64,000 nucleotides of DNA from Glandiceps talaboti (GCF_964340395.1 NC_135562.1:24026173-24090172), one strand, 5' to 3'; positions 38,860 to 51,034 are shown, counted from the first letter of the stretch. The notes: generated by a model not told the origin, from the sequence alone. Made by a program: numbers and translations.

Positions 38860-41800
38860 TTGACTTCACCCCACAGTATATACTATATGCATATCCCAAG
38901 CTGACTTTACACCACCAGCACATAGCTGACTTCACCTCACAGTATACACATAGCTGACTTCACCCCACAGTATACACATAGCTGACTTCACCCCACAGTA
39001 TACACATAGCTGACTTCACTCCACAGTATACACATAGCTGACTTTACTCCACAGTATACACATAGCTGACTTCACTCCACAGTATACACATAACAGACTT
39101 CACCACCAGTATATACATTGCTTACTTCACCACCAGTATATACATTGCTTACTTCACCCCACAGTATACACATATAGCTGACCTCATCCCACAGTATACA
39201 CATAGCTGACTTTACTCCACAGTATACACATAGCTGACTTCACCCCACAGTATACACATAGCTGACTTCACCCCACAGTATACACATAGCTGACTTCACC
39301 CCACAGTATACACATAGCTGACTTCACCATCAGTATACACATAGCTGACTTCACCCCAGTGTACACATACATGTAGCTGACTTCACCACCAGTATACACA
39401 TAGCTGACTTCACCACCAGTATACACATTGCTTACTTCACCCCACAGTATACACATAGCTGACTTCACCCCACAGTATACACATACATTTGTAGCTGACT
39501 TCACCATCAGTATACACATAGCTGACTTCACCCCACAGTATACACATAGCTGACTTCACTCCACAGTATACACGTATAGCTGACTTCACCTCACAGTATA
39601 CACATAGCTGACTTCACCCCACAGTATACACATAGCTGACTTCACCTCACAGTATACACATAGCTGACTTCACCTCACAGTATACACATAGCTGACTTCA
39701 CCTCACAGTATACACATAGCTGACTTCACCTCACAGTATACACATAGCTGACTTCACCCCACAGTATACACATAGCTGACTTCACCTCACAGTATACACA
39801 TAGCTGACTTCACCTCACAGTATACACATAGCTGACTTCACCCCACAGTATACACATAGCTGACTTCACCCCACAGTATACACATAGCTGACTTCACCTC
39901 ACAGTATACACATAGCTGACTTCACCTCACAGTATACACATAGCTGACTTCACTCCACAGTATACACATAGCTGACTTCACTCCACAGTATACACATAGC
40001 TGACTTCACCCCACAGTATACACATAGCTGACTTCACCCCACAGTATACACAGCTGACTTCACCCCACAGTATACACATAGCTGACTTCACCCCACAGTA
40101 TACACATAGCTGACTTCACCATCAGTATACACATAGCTGACTTCACCCCAGTGTACACATACATGTAGCTGACTTCACCACCAGTATACACATAGCTGAC
40201 TTCACCACCAGTATACACATAGCTGACTTCATCCCACAGTATACACATAGCTGACTTCACCATCAGTATACACATAGCTGACTTCACCTCACAGTATACA
40301 CATAGCTGACTTCACTCCACAGTATACACATAGCTGACTTCACCTCACAGTATACACATAGCTGACTTCACCTCACAGTATACACATAGCTGACTTCACT
40401 CCACAGTATACACATAGCTGACTTCACCATCAGTATACACATAGCTGACTTCACCCCACAGTATACACATAGCTGACTTCACTCCACAGTATACACATAG
40501 CTGACTTCACCATCAGTATACACATAGCTGACTTCACCCCACAGTATACACATAGCTGACTTCACCATCAGTATACACATAGCTGACTTCACCCCACAGT
40601 ATACACATAGCTGACTTCACCATCAGTATACACATAGCTGACTTCACCTCACAGTATACACATAGCTGACTTCACCATCAGTATACACATAGCTGACTTC
40701 ACCCCACAGTATACACATAGCTGACTTCACTCCACAGTATACACATAGCTGACTTCACCATCAGTATACACATAGCTGACTTCACCCCACAGTATACACA
40801 TAGCTGACTTCACCCCACAGTATACACATAGCTGACTTCACCTCACAGTATACACATAGCTGACTTCACCCCACAGTATACACATAGCTGACTTCACTCC
40901 ACAGTATACACATAGCTGACTTCACCTCACAGTATACACATAGCTGACTTCACTCCACAGTATACACATAGCTGACTTCACTCCACAGTATACACATAGC
41001 TGACTTCACCTCACAGTATACACATAGCTGACTTCACCCCACAGTATACACATAGCTGACTTCACCCCACAGTATACACATAGCTGACTTCACCCCACAG
41101 TATACACATAGCTGACTTCACCTCACAGTATACACATAGCTGACTTCACTCCACAGTATACACATAGCTGACTTCACCCCACAGTATACACATAGCTGAC
41201 TTCACCCCACAGTATACATATAGCTGACTTCACTCCACAGTATACACATAGCTGACTTCACTCCACAGTATACACACAGCTGACTTTACTCCACAGTATA
41301 CACATAGCTGACTTTACTCCACAGTATACACATAGCTGACTTTACTCCACAGTATACACATAGCTGACTTCACCCCACAGTATACACATAGCTGACTTCA
41401 CCCCACAGTATACACATAGCTGACTTCACCCCACAGTATACACATAGCTGACTTCACTCCACAGTATACACATAGCTGATTTCACTCCACAGTATACACA
41501 TAGCTGACTTCACCCCACAGTATACACACAGCTGACTTCACCCCACAGTATACACATAGCTGACTTCACTCCACAGTATACACATAGCTGACTTCACCCC
41601 ACAGTATACACATAGCTGACTTTACTCCACAGTATACACATAGCTGACTTCACCTCACAGTATACACATAGCTGACTTCACCTCACAGTATACACATAGC
41701 TGACTTCACTCCACAGTATACACATAGCTGACTTCACTCCACAGTATACATATAGCTGACTTCACTCCACAGTATACACATAGCTGACTTCACTCCACAG

Positions 41801-42368
41801 TATACACATAGCTGACTTCACTCCACAGTATACACACAGCTGACTTCACCCCACAGTATACACATAGCTGACTTCACCCCACAGTATACACATAGCTGAC
41901 TTCACCTCACAGTATACACATAGCTGACTTCACCCCACAGTATACACATAGCTGACTTCACCCCACAGTATACACATAGCTGACTTCACTCCACAGTATA
42001 CACATAGCTGACTTCACTCCACAGTATACACATAGCTGACTTCACTCCACAGTATACATATAGCTGACTTCACTCCACAGTATACACATAGCTGACTTCA
42101 CTCCACAGTATACACATAGCTGACTTCACCCCACAGTATACACATAGCTGACTTCACCTCACAGTATACACATAGCTGACTTCACCCCACAGTATACACA
42201 TAGCTGACTTCACTCCACAGTATACACATAGCTGACTTCACTCCACAGTATACACATAGCTGACTTCACTCCACAGTATACACATAGCTGACTTCACTCC
42301 ACAGTATACACATAGCTGACTTCACTCCACAGTATACACATAGCTGACTTCACTCCACAGTATACACA
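38860..42368. repeat. Minisatellite array A7 (28-bp unit, about 123 copies)
   Basis: Units of CACAGTATACACATAGCTGA plus CTTCAC(C/T)C, with deletion variants lacking CACA (CACCATCAGTATAC) and a rare GTACACATACATGTAGCTGA variant at 39361 and 40153. The array centre is very homogeneous and the first 300 bp are more diverged. Minus-strand frames are artefacts. Confidence 0.98.
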
Positions 42369-42695
42369 GTGACAGCATTTTGTATGAGACTTTAGCTTTC
42401 AACTCACATAATGCGTTGTAGAGCTGAATTTGCCATATTGCAATTAGTACACAAAGAAAAGAGGGCCAACCTTTTAGTCTGTATAAAACATTTCAAATTG
42501 TTTCCATTGTGAGTATCCAGTTAGCCAGCATGTCAGCCTGGATTGGAACAGCGTGTCTTTTGTTTGAGTGTTTTGACTTCCTGTATGTGAAATGCAGGAT
42601 TGCCAACATTGTCAATAGTACAGTAGACATGGACATTTCAGGTTGCCAACATATTCAATAGTGCAGCTGACTCTGACATTTCTGTGTTTTTTGTT
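42369..42695. other. Spacer, nothing recognised
   Basis: AT-rich sequence between array A7 and an H1 terminus, with a loose repeat of CAACATtgTCAATAGTaCAG-type sequence near 42605 and 42650. Confidence 0.5.
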
Positions 42696-42744
42696 AGCAC
42701 AACTGAACTGATAAGGTTCAGTAGTGCTATAGGTATACATGTAG

Positions 42745-42784
<40 letters not shown>

Positions 42785-42903
42785 ATTTTTTTGACCCAAA
42801 TCACAGACTGGTGGGGGTAAGATCATTTTGATTTGAACAATTTCCAAACTAGACACTCAAGGTAATACATCCACCAAATATCATGGCAGTCGGTCGAGCG
42901 GTT
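42696..42903 (+). mobile_element. H1 5' end followed by an inverted H1 segment
   Basis: 42696-42783 is a normal 5' end (TAGCACAACTGAACTG, GATAAGGTTCAGTAGTG, (GT)n). 42784-42903 is the reverse complement of the region that normally follows the microsatellite (GACCCAAATCACAGACTGG, TTCCAAACTAGACACTC, CCAAATATCATGGCAGTCGG). The inverted piece ends at GGTTCAGTAGTGC, where the next copy begins. Confidence 0.85.
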
Positions 42904-42928
42904 CAGTAGTGCTATAGGGATTGCCGGC

Positions 42929-42966
<38 letters not shown>

Positions 42967-44245
42967 GTGTGTGTGTGGATATGTGTGTGTGTGTAAACAA
43001 CTTAAAGTCAAAAACCGCTGAACCGATTGCCACGATATTTGGTGGGTCCATTACCTTGGGTGTCTAGTTGGGAAATTGTTCAAATCAAAATGATCGCATC
43101 ACAGGTGTGTGATTTGGGTCAAAAAATGTGAGTTTTGGTCAAAAAACTTAAACTCAGAAACTACTGGGCAGATTGGTGCAAAATTTGGTGGGAACATTCT
43201 TAAGGGGGTTTTAAGTAAGATTTGTTCATGACATGATGATTCCATCTGTGATATGCAAATTAGGGCTAAAAATGTGTCTTTTTGGTTAAAAATCTATAAT
43301 TCCAAAACTACTGAGCAGATTGGGCTGAAATTTAATGGGACTGTATCTAGGGATGTATGGACAAAGAAATATTAAGCATACCATGATTCCATGAGTGATA
43401 TGCAAATTAGGTGTAAAAATGTTCATTTTTGGTCAAAAACTTATATCTCAAAAAGTACTTGGTCACCGAGTCTGAAACTTGGTGAGATGTTTCTGAGTGT
43501 TATTCTTCAAAACATTTTGACAAAATTGGCCCTAGCGACCATGACCACGCCCTTAGCAACAACCAAATGGCAGTATATTTTGGTCAAATAACATATGGTA
43601 GGCAAATGAGTAAACATTCTAAAAATGTATGCAAATACCGTAGCAACCATGACCACGCCAATAGCAACAGCCAAACAGTCGTGTATTTCACAAAGATAAC
43701 AGGGATTAATAGACAATTGAATAAACGTTCAAAAAATGTATGTAAATTTGCCTAGCAACAAGACCACGCCCATAGCAACAGCCAAATGATCATGTATATT
43801 GCAAAGATAACAACAGGAATAAAAAGGCAAATGAATAAACATTCAAAAAATGTATGCAAATGTGCCTTGCAACAAGACCACGCCCATAGCAACAGCCAAA
43901 TGATCACATATATTGCAAAGATAACAACAGGAATAGAAGACAAATGAATAAACATTCAAAAAATGTATGCAAGTGTGCCTAGCAACAAGACCACCCCCAT
44001 AGCAACAGCCAAGTGATCACATATATTGCGAAGATAAAAATGGGGATTAATAGACAATTGAATAAACATTCAAAAAATGTATGTAAATATGCCTAGCAAC
44101 AAGACCACGTCCATAGCAACAGCCAAATGATAGCATGGTTGGATAGGCAATTGGATAGTCATTCACCAAATGAACACTTATTGTTAGCATGTTAGCATTT
44201 TTAAAAACTGTACAGTTGTGCTACAACGCCATTGGCGGTATTTTT
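42897..44245 (+). mobile_element. H1 element copy 5 (nearly complete)
   Basis: Lacks only the first bases. It has GGTTCAGTAGTGCTATAGGG, (TCTG)n plus GT, two core-A units and about six core-B units. It ends with ACAGTTGTGCTACAACGCC, ATTGGCGGTA and T5. Apart from core-B number, it is close to copy 1 and to the copy at 62915. Confidence 0.87.
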
Positions 44246-44415
44246 GACTTTAAAGTGTATGTAAATAGGTTTCCAAAGTTTCTGACTTTTTGCCTGGAAA
44301 TGACGTAGTTTTGACAAAATGTATGCAAATATGCCTAACAACAAAACCACATAATCATACATCAAAATTAAAGTTTACCCTCAACAGTTGTGCTACATTG
44401 GTGGTATTTTTTTGT
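44246..44415 (+). mobile_element. Extra H1 3' end
   Basis: ATGCAAATATGCCTAACAAC, then CAACAGTTGTGCTAC, ATTGGTGGTA and T7: a second, diverged 3' terminus about 165 bp after the first. Confidence 0.7.
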
Positions 44416-45718
44416 TTTGTAGTCAACTCCTCATCCACATCCTTCAGTACAACTTGGCTATTTTGAAAGTGACCTTTGTTCTTTGTTCCTGTAAAAACTC
44501 TATGATGACATCTAATTATGTATTCATCATGTGACCTGATTGCATAAATTACATATGTCTAATTATGTATTCGACCAAAAACATTTTGTAAAGGAATGTC
44601 ATATAAATACTAGCAACGTATGATTCTCAGAGTAGATGGGAACAGAGGGCAAATTCAAAAATTACAAATGTCAGTTAGGGTAATATAGCACTAGTTATTC
44701 TCAAGTCTACAGGTAGGCTAGATAGTGAATTACTGGATATTTAGTACTTGATGATGTCATCCTTCACATGCAAATTAGGTACAAAAAAATAGCATTAATT
44801 GTCAAAAATCTTAATATCAGAAACTACTTGGCAAATAGGTTTGATAGTTTGTAGTTAGATGTCTAGTTGATACATTAAATAATCATGTTTGAGATACAAA
44901 GGGCCTGACAAATTTGATATTTTCTAGTGATCCATTCATTTTTGTATATATATTTAAGGTTTGTATTTTTTGGCCGGTGGCCAACAGTACTGAATAAAAA
45001 GGTTGATTGATTTAATCATGTTTATCATTTTAAGTGCAAAACAATGTAAGTTAGTTTAGGAAATGTCAATTTTGTTCATCAAAGACTATAAATTATCTGA
45101 TTATTTAGCTAAAAATGGATAAGAAATATATTTAGTTGTACACTAGAACAACAGTGTCAATTAAAAAATCTATTGAAATTTTTCCATAACTAATAATTTT
45201 TACTAATTGAAAAAAATATCTCCAATTTATCCAAACGGAAGCAAAAAAATAGTCAAATTTCTCAATTTCTTTGTACATTTTACAATGAGCTTGTATTAGT
45301 TTCTGTCCTATGTTAAAGATATTTGAAAAATTTATATTTGTGTATGTCAGCCCTAAGGTGAATTCTATAATAAATTGGAAAATTAAACATGTTAGTTATT
45401 ATGTTTCACTATAAAAATAAGTTGAGTATGCGTCTATTTTAAACTTTTCAAACATGAGAAAGCTAAATGTTTTTGGAGTAACCAAACACATTGTGTGTGG
45501 AAACCCGTTTGATATTTTTTTTTGCAAGAACACACATATTCCATTTGTCTGTATCTAAGCTATTTTATCTTGCAAAGAATGAAAGGGAATTCATTGGTAT
45601 CGGTAATTGATGTAGGGTTTGACTTCTGTCAAACTGTTGTCTGAAAGTGGTATAAATATTATAAAAATATGTGATTTCTACATGTGCATAACTCTTCACT
45701 TCCTGACTGGTGGAAAAC
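44416..45718. other. AT-rich DNA with a possible LINE tail
   Basis: GGCCGGTGGCC near 44974 followed by ACTGAATAAAAAGGTTGATT (44988-45010) resembles a LINE/SINE 3' tail, but no coding remnant precedes it. One core-A-like ATGCAAATTAGG lies at 44769. Otherwise there is nothing. Confidence 0.4.
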
Positions 45719-45931
45719 AATGTGGAGACTTTCTTTTAACATTTGGGTGAATATGTTGACAATGTGGAGACTTTCTTTTAACATTATGGTGAATACACTG
45801 ACAATGTGGAGACTTTCTTTTAACATTAGGGTGAATACACTGACAATGTGGAGACTTTCTTTTAACATTAGGGTGAATACACTGACAATGTGGAGACTTT
45901 CTTTTAACATTAGGGTGAATACGTTGACAAT
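45719..45931. repeat. Minisatellite array A8 (42-bp unit, 5 copies)
   Basis: CAATGTGGAGACTTTCTTTT plus AACATTAGGGTGAATACACTG. Because 42 is a multiple of 3, both strands stay open and give repetitive frames that are not genes. Confidence 0.96.
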
Positions 45932-46144
45932 GATAAGACAAGAATTTTAATGATAATCTGTAACCAGATGTAAACTGAGCGCCTCCCGTAAAGGAACCAC
46001 CAATTATTAAAATTAAACTAAAAAAACAAACTGGTATAAACAAATTTGTGTTGCTGAGGAGAACTATGAACTTGGTATACACCATGATAATTTTTATTTC
46101 TGAACGATGTGTACATGTGAACCATGGTTAACCTCAAATGAATC

Positions 46145-46475
46145 TTCGAAGAGCATGAAGTGAACTGTAAGTTCACGTAATGTGTTCGATCCGGTAACGA
46201 AGCTGAAAAAAAAGGTTTCAGTTTGAGTGAGATGAAATGGTGACATGGGTCCAGCGATGTGGTGTATTTATTTATCGCTTCGGCCGTGAAGGAAGATGCT
46301 TCACCGGAATGGCCGTGCTATTGATGGAGACCTTTTGTAATCACGTCTATTATAAGTAACTAATCACGTGTATAAGTAATGATAATATTTCGTAGTTTCT
46401 AAACTATCCAAGACGGCACATGAAAGTGGTGAAACGTTTTGCATACGATGTGTTATATTAAAATTTGACAAGTAA
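46145..46475 (+). repeat. Dispersed repeat family B, copy 3
   Basis: Matches the left and middle of copy 2 (GAAGAGCATG, GTGTTCGATCCGGTAACGAA, GATGCTTCACCGG, GATAATATTTCGTAGTTTC). It is more diverged, with internal deletions. Confidence 0.8.
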
Positions 46476-46491
46476 GGCGTAATTTAGCTGA

Positions 46492-46896
46492 AAACCCATT
46501 CAACTTTGCAATTCAGATGTGAATCGCTTCTATTTGCGTTTACATTGTAGGAATTGTAGGATTTGGTTCACGCCGAATTCAATGTCACAAACACAGAAGA
46601 AGAAGCCCGAAAATCACAGCAAACGCTACCTACCGGAGTTTTCCGAAAACTAGCCCTGGGCCACTATTCAGAAAATCAGCAAATTCGGAACCACAACAGA
46701 GGAACTAAATAGAAGCTCAGGGCGATTATTTGGCAGTCAACACTCAACAGCCATGTGGCTCATATCATTACGAATAGGGACATACCAGTTTAGGGACACA
46801 ACAATTAGGAAGACAAGAATAATAATTCCATTTTATAATAATTCAAGTATATCAAATGAAACATTTTATTTGCTATCATTCTATCAGAATTGATTG
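46492..46896 (+). pseudogene. Open frame with a single internal TAG, function unknown
   Basis: One plus frame is open for about 134 codons except for TAG at 46651-46653. Before it, an ATG at 46582 starts MSQTQKKKPENHSKRYLPEF. A short CRNC sequence precedes that ATG. After it the frame reads SKFGTTTEELNRSSGRLFG. It lies directly after family B and may belong to that element. No family is recognised. Chance openness cannot be excluded. Confidence 0.2.
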
Positions 46897-46899
46897 TAT

Positions 46900-47676
46900 T
46901 ATTGCTTTTATTCATAAAGGAGCTTCAAATGATTTATAGTAGAACCCCTTTCAATCAAATGATTTATCATGAAATGAAGTCTCCCACCAATGCATGTGTG
47001 TAGTGGCTCATAGTGGCTCATTCCATTTCGGGTGTGTGGATTGCTTGTTAGACACATAACAAAAATGCATTCCAAATCTAAGCATTTATGTTGCTTATTA
47101 TCATTTACTTTGTAATATATAAAACATTACACGATCAAAAATATGCACCAACTGTTTCATTTTCTCCTTACATGCAATTAAGGTGTAACTAAAATCAATG
47201 TGCTAAGACCAACCCTAGAGAGAAATGGTATGCGCCAAGGCATTTCCCACCATATCTTATCTGTTACCATGGTTGCTACTGTAAACATAGGACGTCCACA
47301 CTCCCTCTCAAATAAGCAACAGTGTTCCATTTCTCAAGTACATTTGTGGTGTGGCTACCCATCTCGTAAATAATTTAGACCCGATCTGAAATGCGAACGG
47401 CTGTAAACTTTTAAATGGACAACACGGAAAATGGTCATTCTTTTGAGCTATGGAAAACAACTGACCAGCATGACACAAAATGAACAGTCTGATTCTAGAG
47501 TTACAGATAGTCAACGAAGTATCTTTTTTTTAGCACTGTAATGTGATATCTGCCAAAGCCCCGAGGACTGGCGAATTTGAATTTATCTCGATACCGTCAC
47601 ATGGACTCCCTCTAGTCAGGCAATGTATGTGTTCCTATTTTTTTCTTGGTATTTTATAGGATCAACTTTGAAGGGG
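46900..47676. other. Low-repeat DNA, nothing recognised
   Basis: A CATAGTGGCTCA duplication lies near 46996-47020. The minus frame 47308-47514 is unsupported. Confidence 0.45.
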
Positions 47677-47857
47677 TCAGTTTCTTTGTACAGTTGTGAT
47701 GGTTTGTTTGCAAATGTCTGAGTTTTCCCGACAAGTTTGACAAAACGTAGTACAACTTTTGTCGTTATACTGCACTGTTGAACCATTATTAACACAGTTT
47801 TCCAATAATGCAATATTCTTAAAATTGTCGCATATTTCTGTCAATTCCTGATCCTTC
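47677..47857 (-). CDS. Possible exon encoding a six-cysteine segment
   Basis: On the minus strand an acceptor-like CTTGGATCTCAG ends at 47858. It is followed by 59 open codons to a TGA at 47677. The peptide holds six cysteines spaced C-x11-C-x13-C-x3-C-x2-C-x6-C (for example SCTTFCQTCRENSDIC). The C-x3-C-x2-C block resembles the end of ShKT-type domains, common in ordinary secreted animal proteins. An overlapping frame (47616-47813) also looks polar and coding-like at its end (KVDPIKYQEKNRNTYIA), so a frameshift or pseudogene is possible. No signal peptide is visible here. Confidence 0.3.
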
Positions 47858-48339
47858 CTGAGATCCAAGTGAAGTCGTCATTCGAGGTTTTTCGTTTCGT
47901 CGATGCCACAAAAATAACCATTACAAATAGAATAGAATTGTCAATTGACTGAAACCAAGCATGTCAACTTTATATTTATTATTATAAATTGGATATTGTT
48001 CAACTAAAAGTGGTGTACGTCTGAATATACAGATTCATAGGCAAGATTCAATGTTTCACATTAACAGGACTTGGGACCACTAATTTTTTTCAGCAGGACC
48101 ACTGCATTTTTTAAGCACTGGTCCGGGGGCCACCAGTTCACAAAATGATTTGTTCACCCCTGGATAAACTTGACATTAGTCTTGTACCGTTCGTTAAATC
48201 TCCATGAACTCATTTACACGTGACATTACTTCAACTCTCACTTGTTCACTTTGTGTGCACACTCACCATGCAAATTACCCTGACCTATTTTTAGACGCAG
48301 TGTGTCGCATTGAGAGTGATGTCTACGGATCTCCTTGAG
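47858..48339. other. Intergenic or intronic DNA
   Basis: Contains a GC-rich stretch (GGTCCGGGGGCCACC near 48120) and a minus-strand GCATG/GTGAGT donor-like site near 48265. Nothing firm. Confidence 0.4.
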
Positions 48340-48420
48340 TCATCTGCCGGCTTGTTGACCGACCAGGTTCAGCACAAAGGTGTCTGTACCTACCTTCATG
48401 ATCACTTTCTTCTCGTGGAA
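48340..48420 (-). other. Coding-looking minus-strand segment
   Basis: The minus strand reads HEKKVIMKVGTDTFVLNLVG with mostly G/C third positions, unlike the AT-rich surroundings. It also contains ATGAAG/GTAGGT, a good donor. It could be an exon end or a decayed retroelement frame. It is bounded downstream by a stop, after which the frame reopens. Confidence 0.25.
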
Positions 48421-48899
48421 AAAACGCCCATTTTTTTATTGACACTCTAAGTTTATGGGTTTTTTCAACGGAACATTCGAACTAAATAAAAACTAACATT
48501 ACCAATAAAACAAGGCAAAATTCTTGCCGTAGTGAATCTGAAAAACCCAATAGACGCCCACCTGCCAAATGATCGCCCATGGGCAACTTTACGGATGGGC
48601 TTGTTTTCGGAAAACTCCGGTACAATATAATACAGTCGACATGTTCGAAAAATGGACGCCATCTTGCCATATTACACTTCATGCATACGCATTTGTCTTC
48701 ATTGCATTCTCTCACGGAATTGAACTTCGTAAAGATATAACTCAATTGATATGTAGACACTAGAGCCAAAGGGAAGATCTAAAAAATATATAGTATTTGT
48801 ATACTCACCAAATGTTTCGGATTTGGTCTGCTCGACCCACTAATTTGGGCAGACTAGACGCAATATCATAAAACCATTGATAGTGACCGGCCGCTGAGG
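48421..48899. other. Moderately GC-rich unique DNA, overlapping weak frames
   Basis: Overlapping 64-95-residue frames on both strands (48465-48769) with no recognisable domain. It might hold a 5' flank for the minus-strand exon candidates. Confidence 0.35.
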
Positions 48900-49216
48900 G
48901 CAGCCTTCCGAGTTTACTCAAATTAATATAGCGTAATTATATTAATTCATATTGTCTTAACAGTTTAAAGTACATGAACAAATGTATTTTCTTATGTTTG
49001 ATGAATATACTAATTTTTATTCAAATTGAAGTATGGAGTCTTAAGATATTGATTAATTATTTGATTTCATTAATATGGAAATTTCTCTAATTAAACATTA
49101 ACCGATCTGGCTCAAAACCTAATCAGGTCTAGCTATTACCCTAAAGATTATATATTCCAAATTTCATTACAATTGAGCCAGCCGAATTTTAGAAAATGAT
49201 GACACAGACACACACG

Positions 49217-49248
<32 letters not shown>

Positions 49249-49290
49249 TTAGTATTTTAATACCTCCCGTACCCTTACGGGAGGTAAAAA
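48900..49290 (-). mobile_element. H3 element, minus orientation
   Basis: Read on the minus strand: T5, then hairpin ACCTCCCGTA-AGGG-TACGGGAGGT (49261-49284), (TCTG)n, TGTGTCATCATTTTCT, then AT-rich body with CAGGTCTAGCTATTACCC-like sequence. The body end near 48900 is approximate. Confidence 0.6.
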
Positions 49291-49367
49291 GGTATTCATT
49301 TTATAATTCCTGCCCAAAATATATGACAAAATTTCCATAGAAACAAGAAAAAGTTCCATGGAAACAA

Positions 49368-49640
49368 TGTTTTTATCTTCCATAAGGAAGGTTATATTAT
49401 ATTAGGGATGAAAAATCTTTGTGTCTGTCTGTCTGTGTGTCTGTCTGTGTGTCTGTCTGTATCATCATTTTCTCAAAAACAGATTATCGCAACGTAACTT
49501 CAAAGTCCCGACTGCATAATTGCTTTTGTGGGTAAGCATGTCGGCGAAAAGCATCACTTTGGCGTCCTGATTTGGACTCGTAAACTACCAACTTGGGGGC
49601 ATTTTTTACTGATTTTGAGGATAAATTTGGTGATAATTTT
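49368..49640 (+). mobile_element. H3 element, plus orientation, 5' part
   Basis: TTTTTATCTTCCATAAGGAAGG, then GATGAAAAATC, mixed TCTG/TGTG repeats (49420-49460) and ATCATCATTTTCTCAAAAAC. It is oriented head-to-head with the preceding copy, about 85 bp apart. Its 3' end is undefined. Confidence 0.55.
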
Positions 49641-50267
49641 TTGTTGTTCTGTCAAATAATGATATATAATTATACAAACTGATTTTTCAGAAGGTATTTG
49701 GGCGACGACTTCAGATATTTTTGTCCCTTTGATTGCCGGTGCGGGGCTGACTATTGCGTTGTAATCGGATTAGTGAGCCGTTAATTATTTTTGTTCAAAT
49801 TTATTACGACTAAAAATAACATTTTCTGACAAATTTTCGCCGATTTTGACCATTTAACCAGTATACAGAAGTTTTGTAGGAACAGAAATGTTGGTATTTT
49901 GAATTTTGTTTGTAATATAAATATTTTGTTTATTTGTGATATGTCAATAAATAAACAACCTATGTTTGTTTTATTGATATTTTATTACATTAATCCATAT
50001 TTCGGTTATGTGTGTGATATTTGAATGTATGTATTTGCTACTATGATGTAGAAAATTTATTTTCAATTCAAATGATACCTTATTTTATAAAAATAAGCAA
50101 CTCTTTTTATATCAGTTTGATTACACCACTGTCACTCTCACATTATGTTAGTGAGGGGGCTGGTGGACAACACACAATCCCATGAGGCCATTGGTGGTGA
50201 AAGGGTTAAGAGTGCACCCTTCAAATTCAGTGTAATGGGGTACATACATATGTGATACCAAAGTGCG
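49641..50267. other. AT-rich DNA, no gene
   Basis: Possibly further H3 body. A short GC-richer stretch near 50150-50210 precedes the LINE remnant. Nothing identified. Confidence 0.4.
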
Positions 50268-50285
50268 TCTCATTCACTCTGGCGG

Positions 50286-50837
50286 TTGAGTAAAATTCGA
50301 AAACTGTTGGACCAGTCTAGTGCTGAAAAATTAGATCATGCTTTTGTTACATCGAAATTAGATTACTGTAACAGTTTGTTTTTCGGTCTACCTGCATATA
50401 AATTGAACAAACTTCAACATATTCAAAACTCTGCTGCTCGATTGGTGACAAGATGGAGGATTGGTCGTCAAGCTGATGTGAATCCAGTGCTGAAGGATTT
50501 ACATTGGCTGCCAATCGAACAGCGAATTCATTATAAAATTCTTTGCATTATCTTCAAAATTATCCGTCAAGGAGAAGTTGCGCCGAACTACTTGTCCGAA
50601 CTTATCAGTATCGATCATCCATTCCATAATATGAGAAAGAGTGTTGGAATCAGGCTGAATCCTTTCTCTATTAAAGATCATGGAAAACAACCTTCTAAAA
50701 CGTATGGTGACGGGGCTTTCAGTGTGTATGCTCCTAAACTGTGGAATAGTTTACTGCTTGAGCTTCGACTACTTGAGAAATTTGCTCCTTTCAAGAAGAG
50801 TCTTAAAACGTATATTTTCCGACAATGCTATTGCTGA
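50286..50837 (+). pseudogene. CR1/L2-type LINE, C-terminal reverse transcriptase remnant
   Basis: About 183 open codons to a stop at 50835. Conserved blocks in order: AEKLDHAFVTSKLDYCNSLF, LQHIQNSAARLVTR, LKDLHWLPIEQRIHYKIL, TYGDGAFSVYAPKLWNSL and FKKSLKTYIFRQ. These follow the RT palm in CR1/L2-clade elements. The catalytic FADD region and the endonuclease are missing, so it is 5'-truncated, but the frame is intact. In-frame resemblance extends slightly upstream, to about 50271. The real protein would begin far upstream, so no start is proposed. Confidence 0.9.
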
Positions 50838-51034
50838 TGTTTTTAAATTGATTGCTAATTTTTAAATCCGATTTTGTTTTTAGAGACGCTTTTAAACTTT
50901 TCATTGTGTTCTTATGCTAGATTTTTATTTGTTGCTCTTTTGCTAGTCTTTCTCATTTTGTAATGTTCAGACCGCTGAGACATGTTTGTGTAGTGGTCTT
51001 TACACAATAAATTATTATTATTATTATTATTATC
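50838..51034 (+). mobile_element. LINE 3' UTR with (ATT)n tail
   Basis: AT-rich 3' UTR ending TAGTGGTCTTTACACAATAA, then ATT triplets (51007-51034). Confidence 0.85.
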
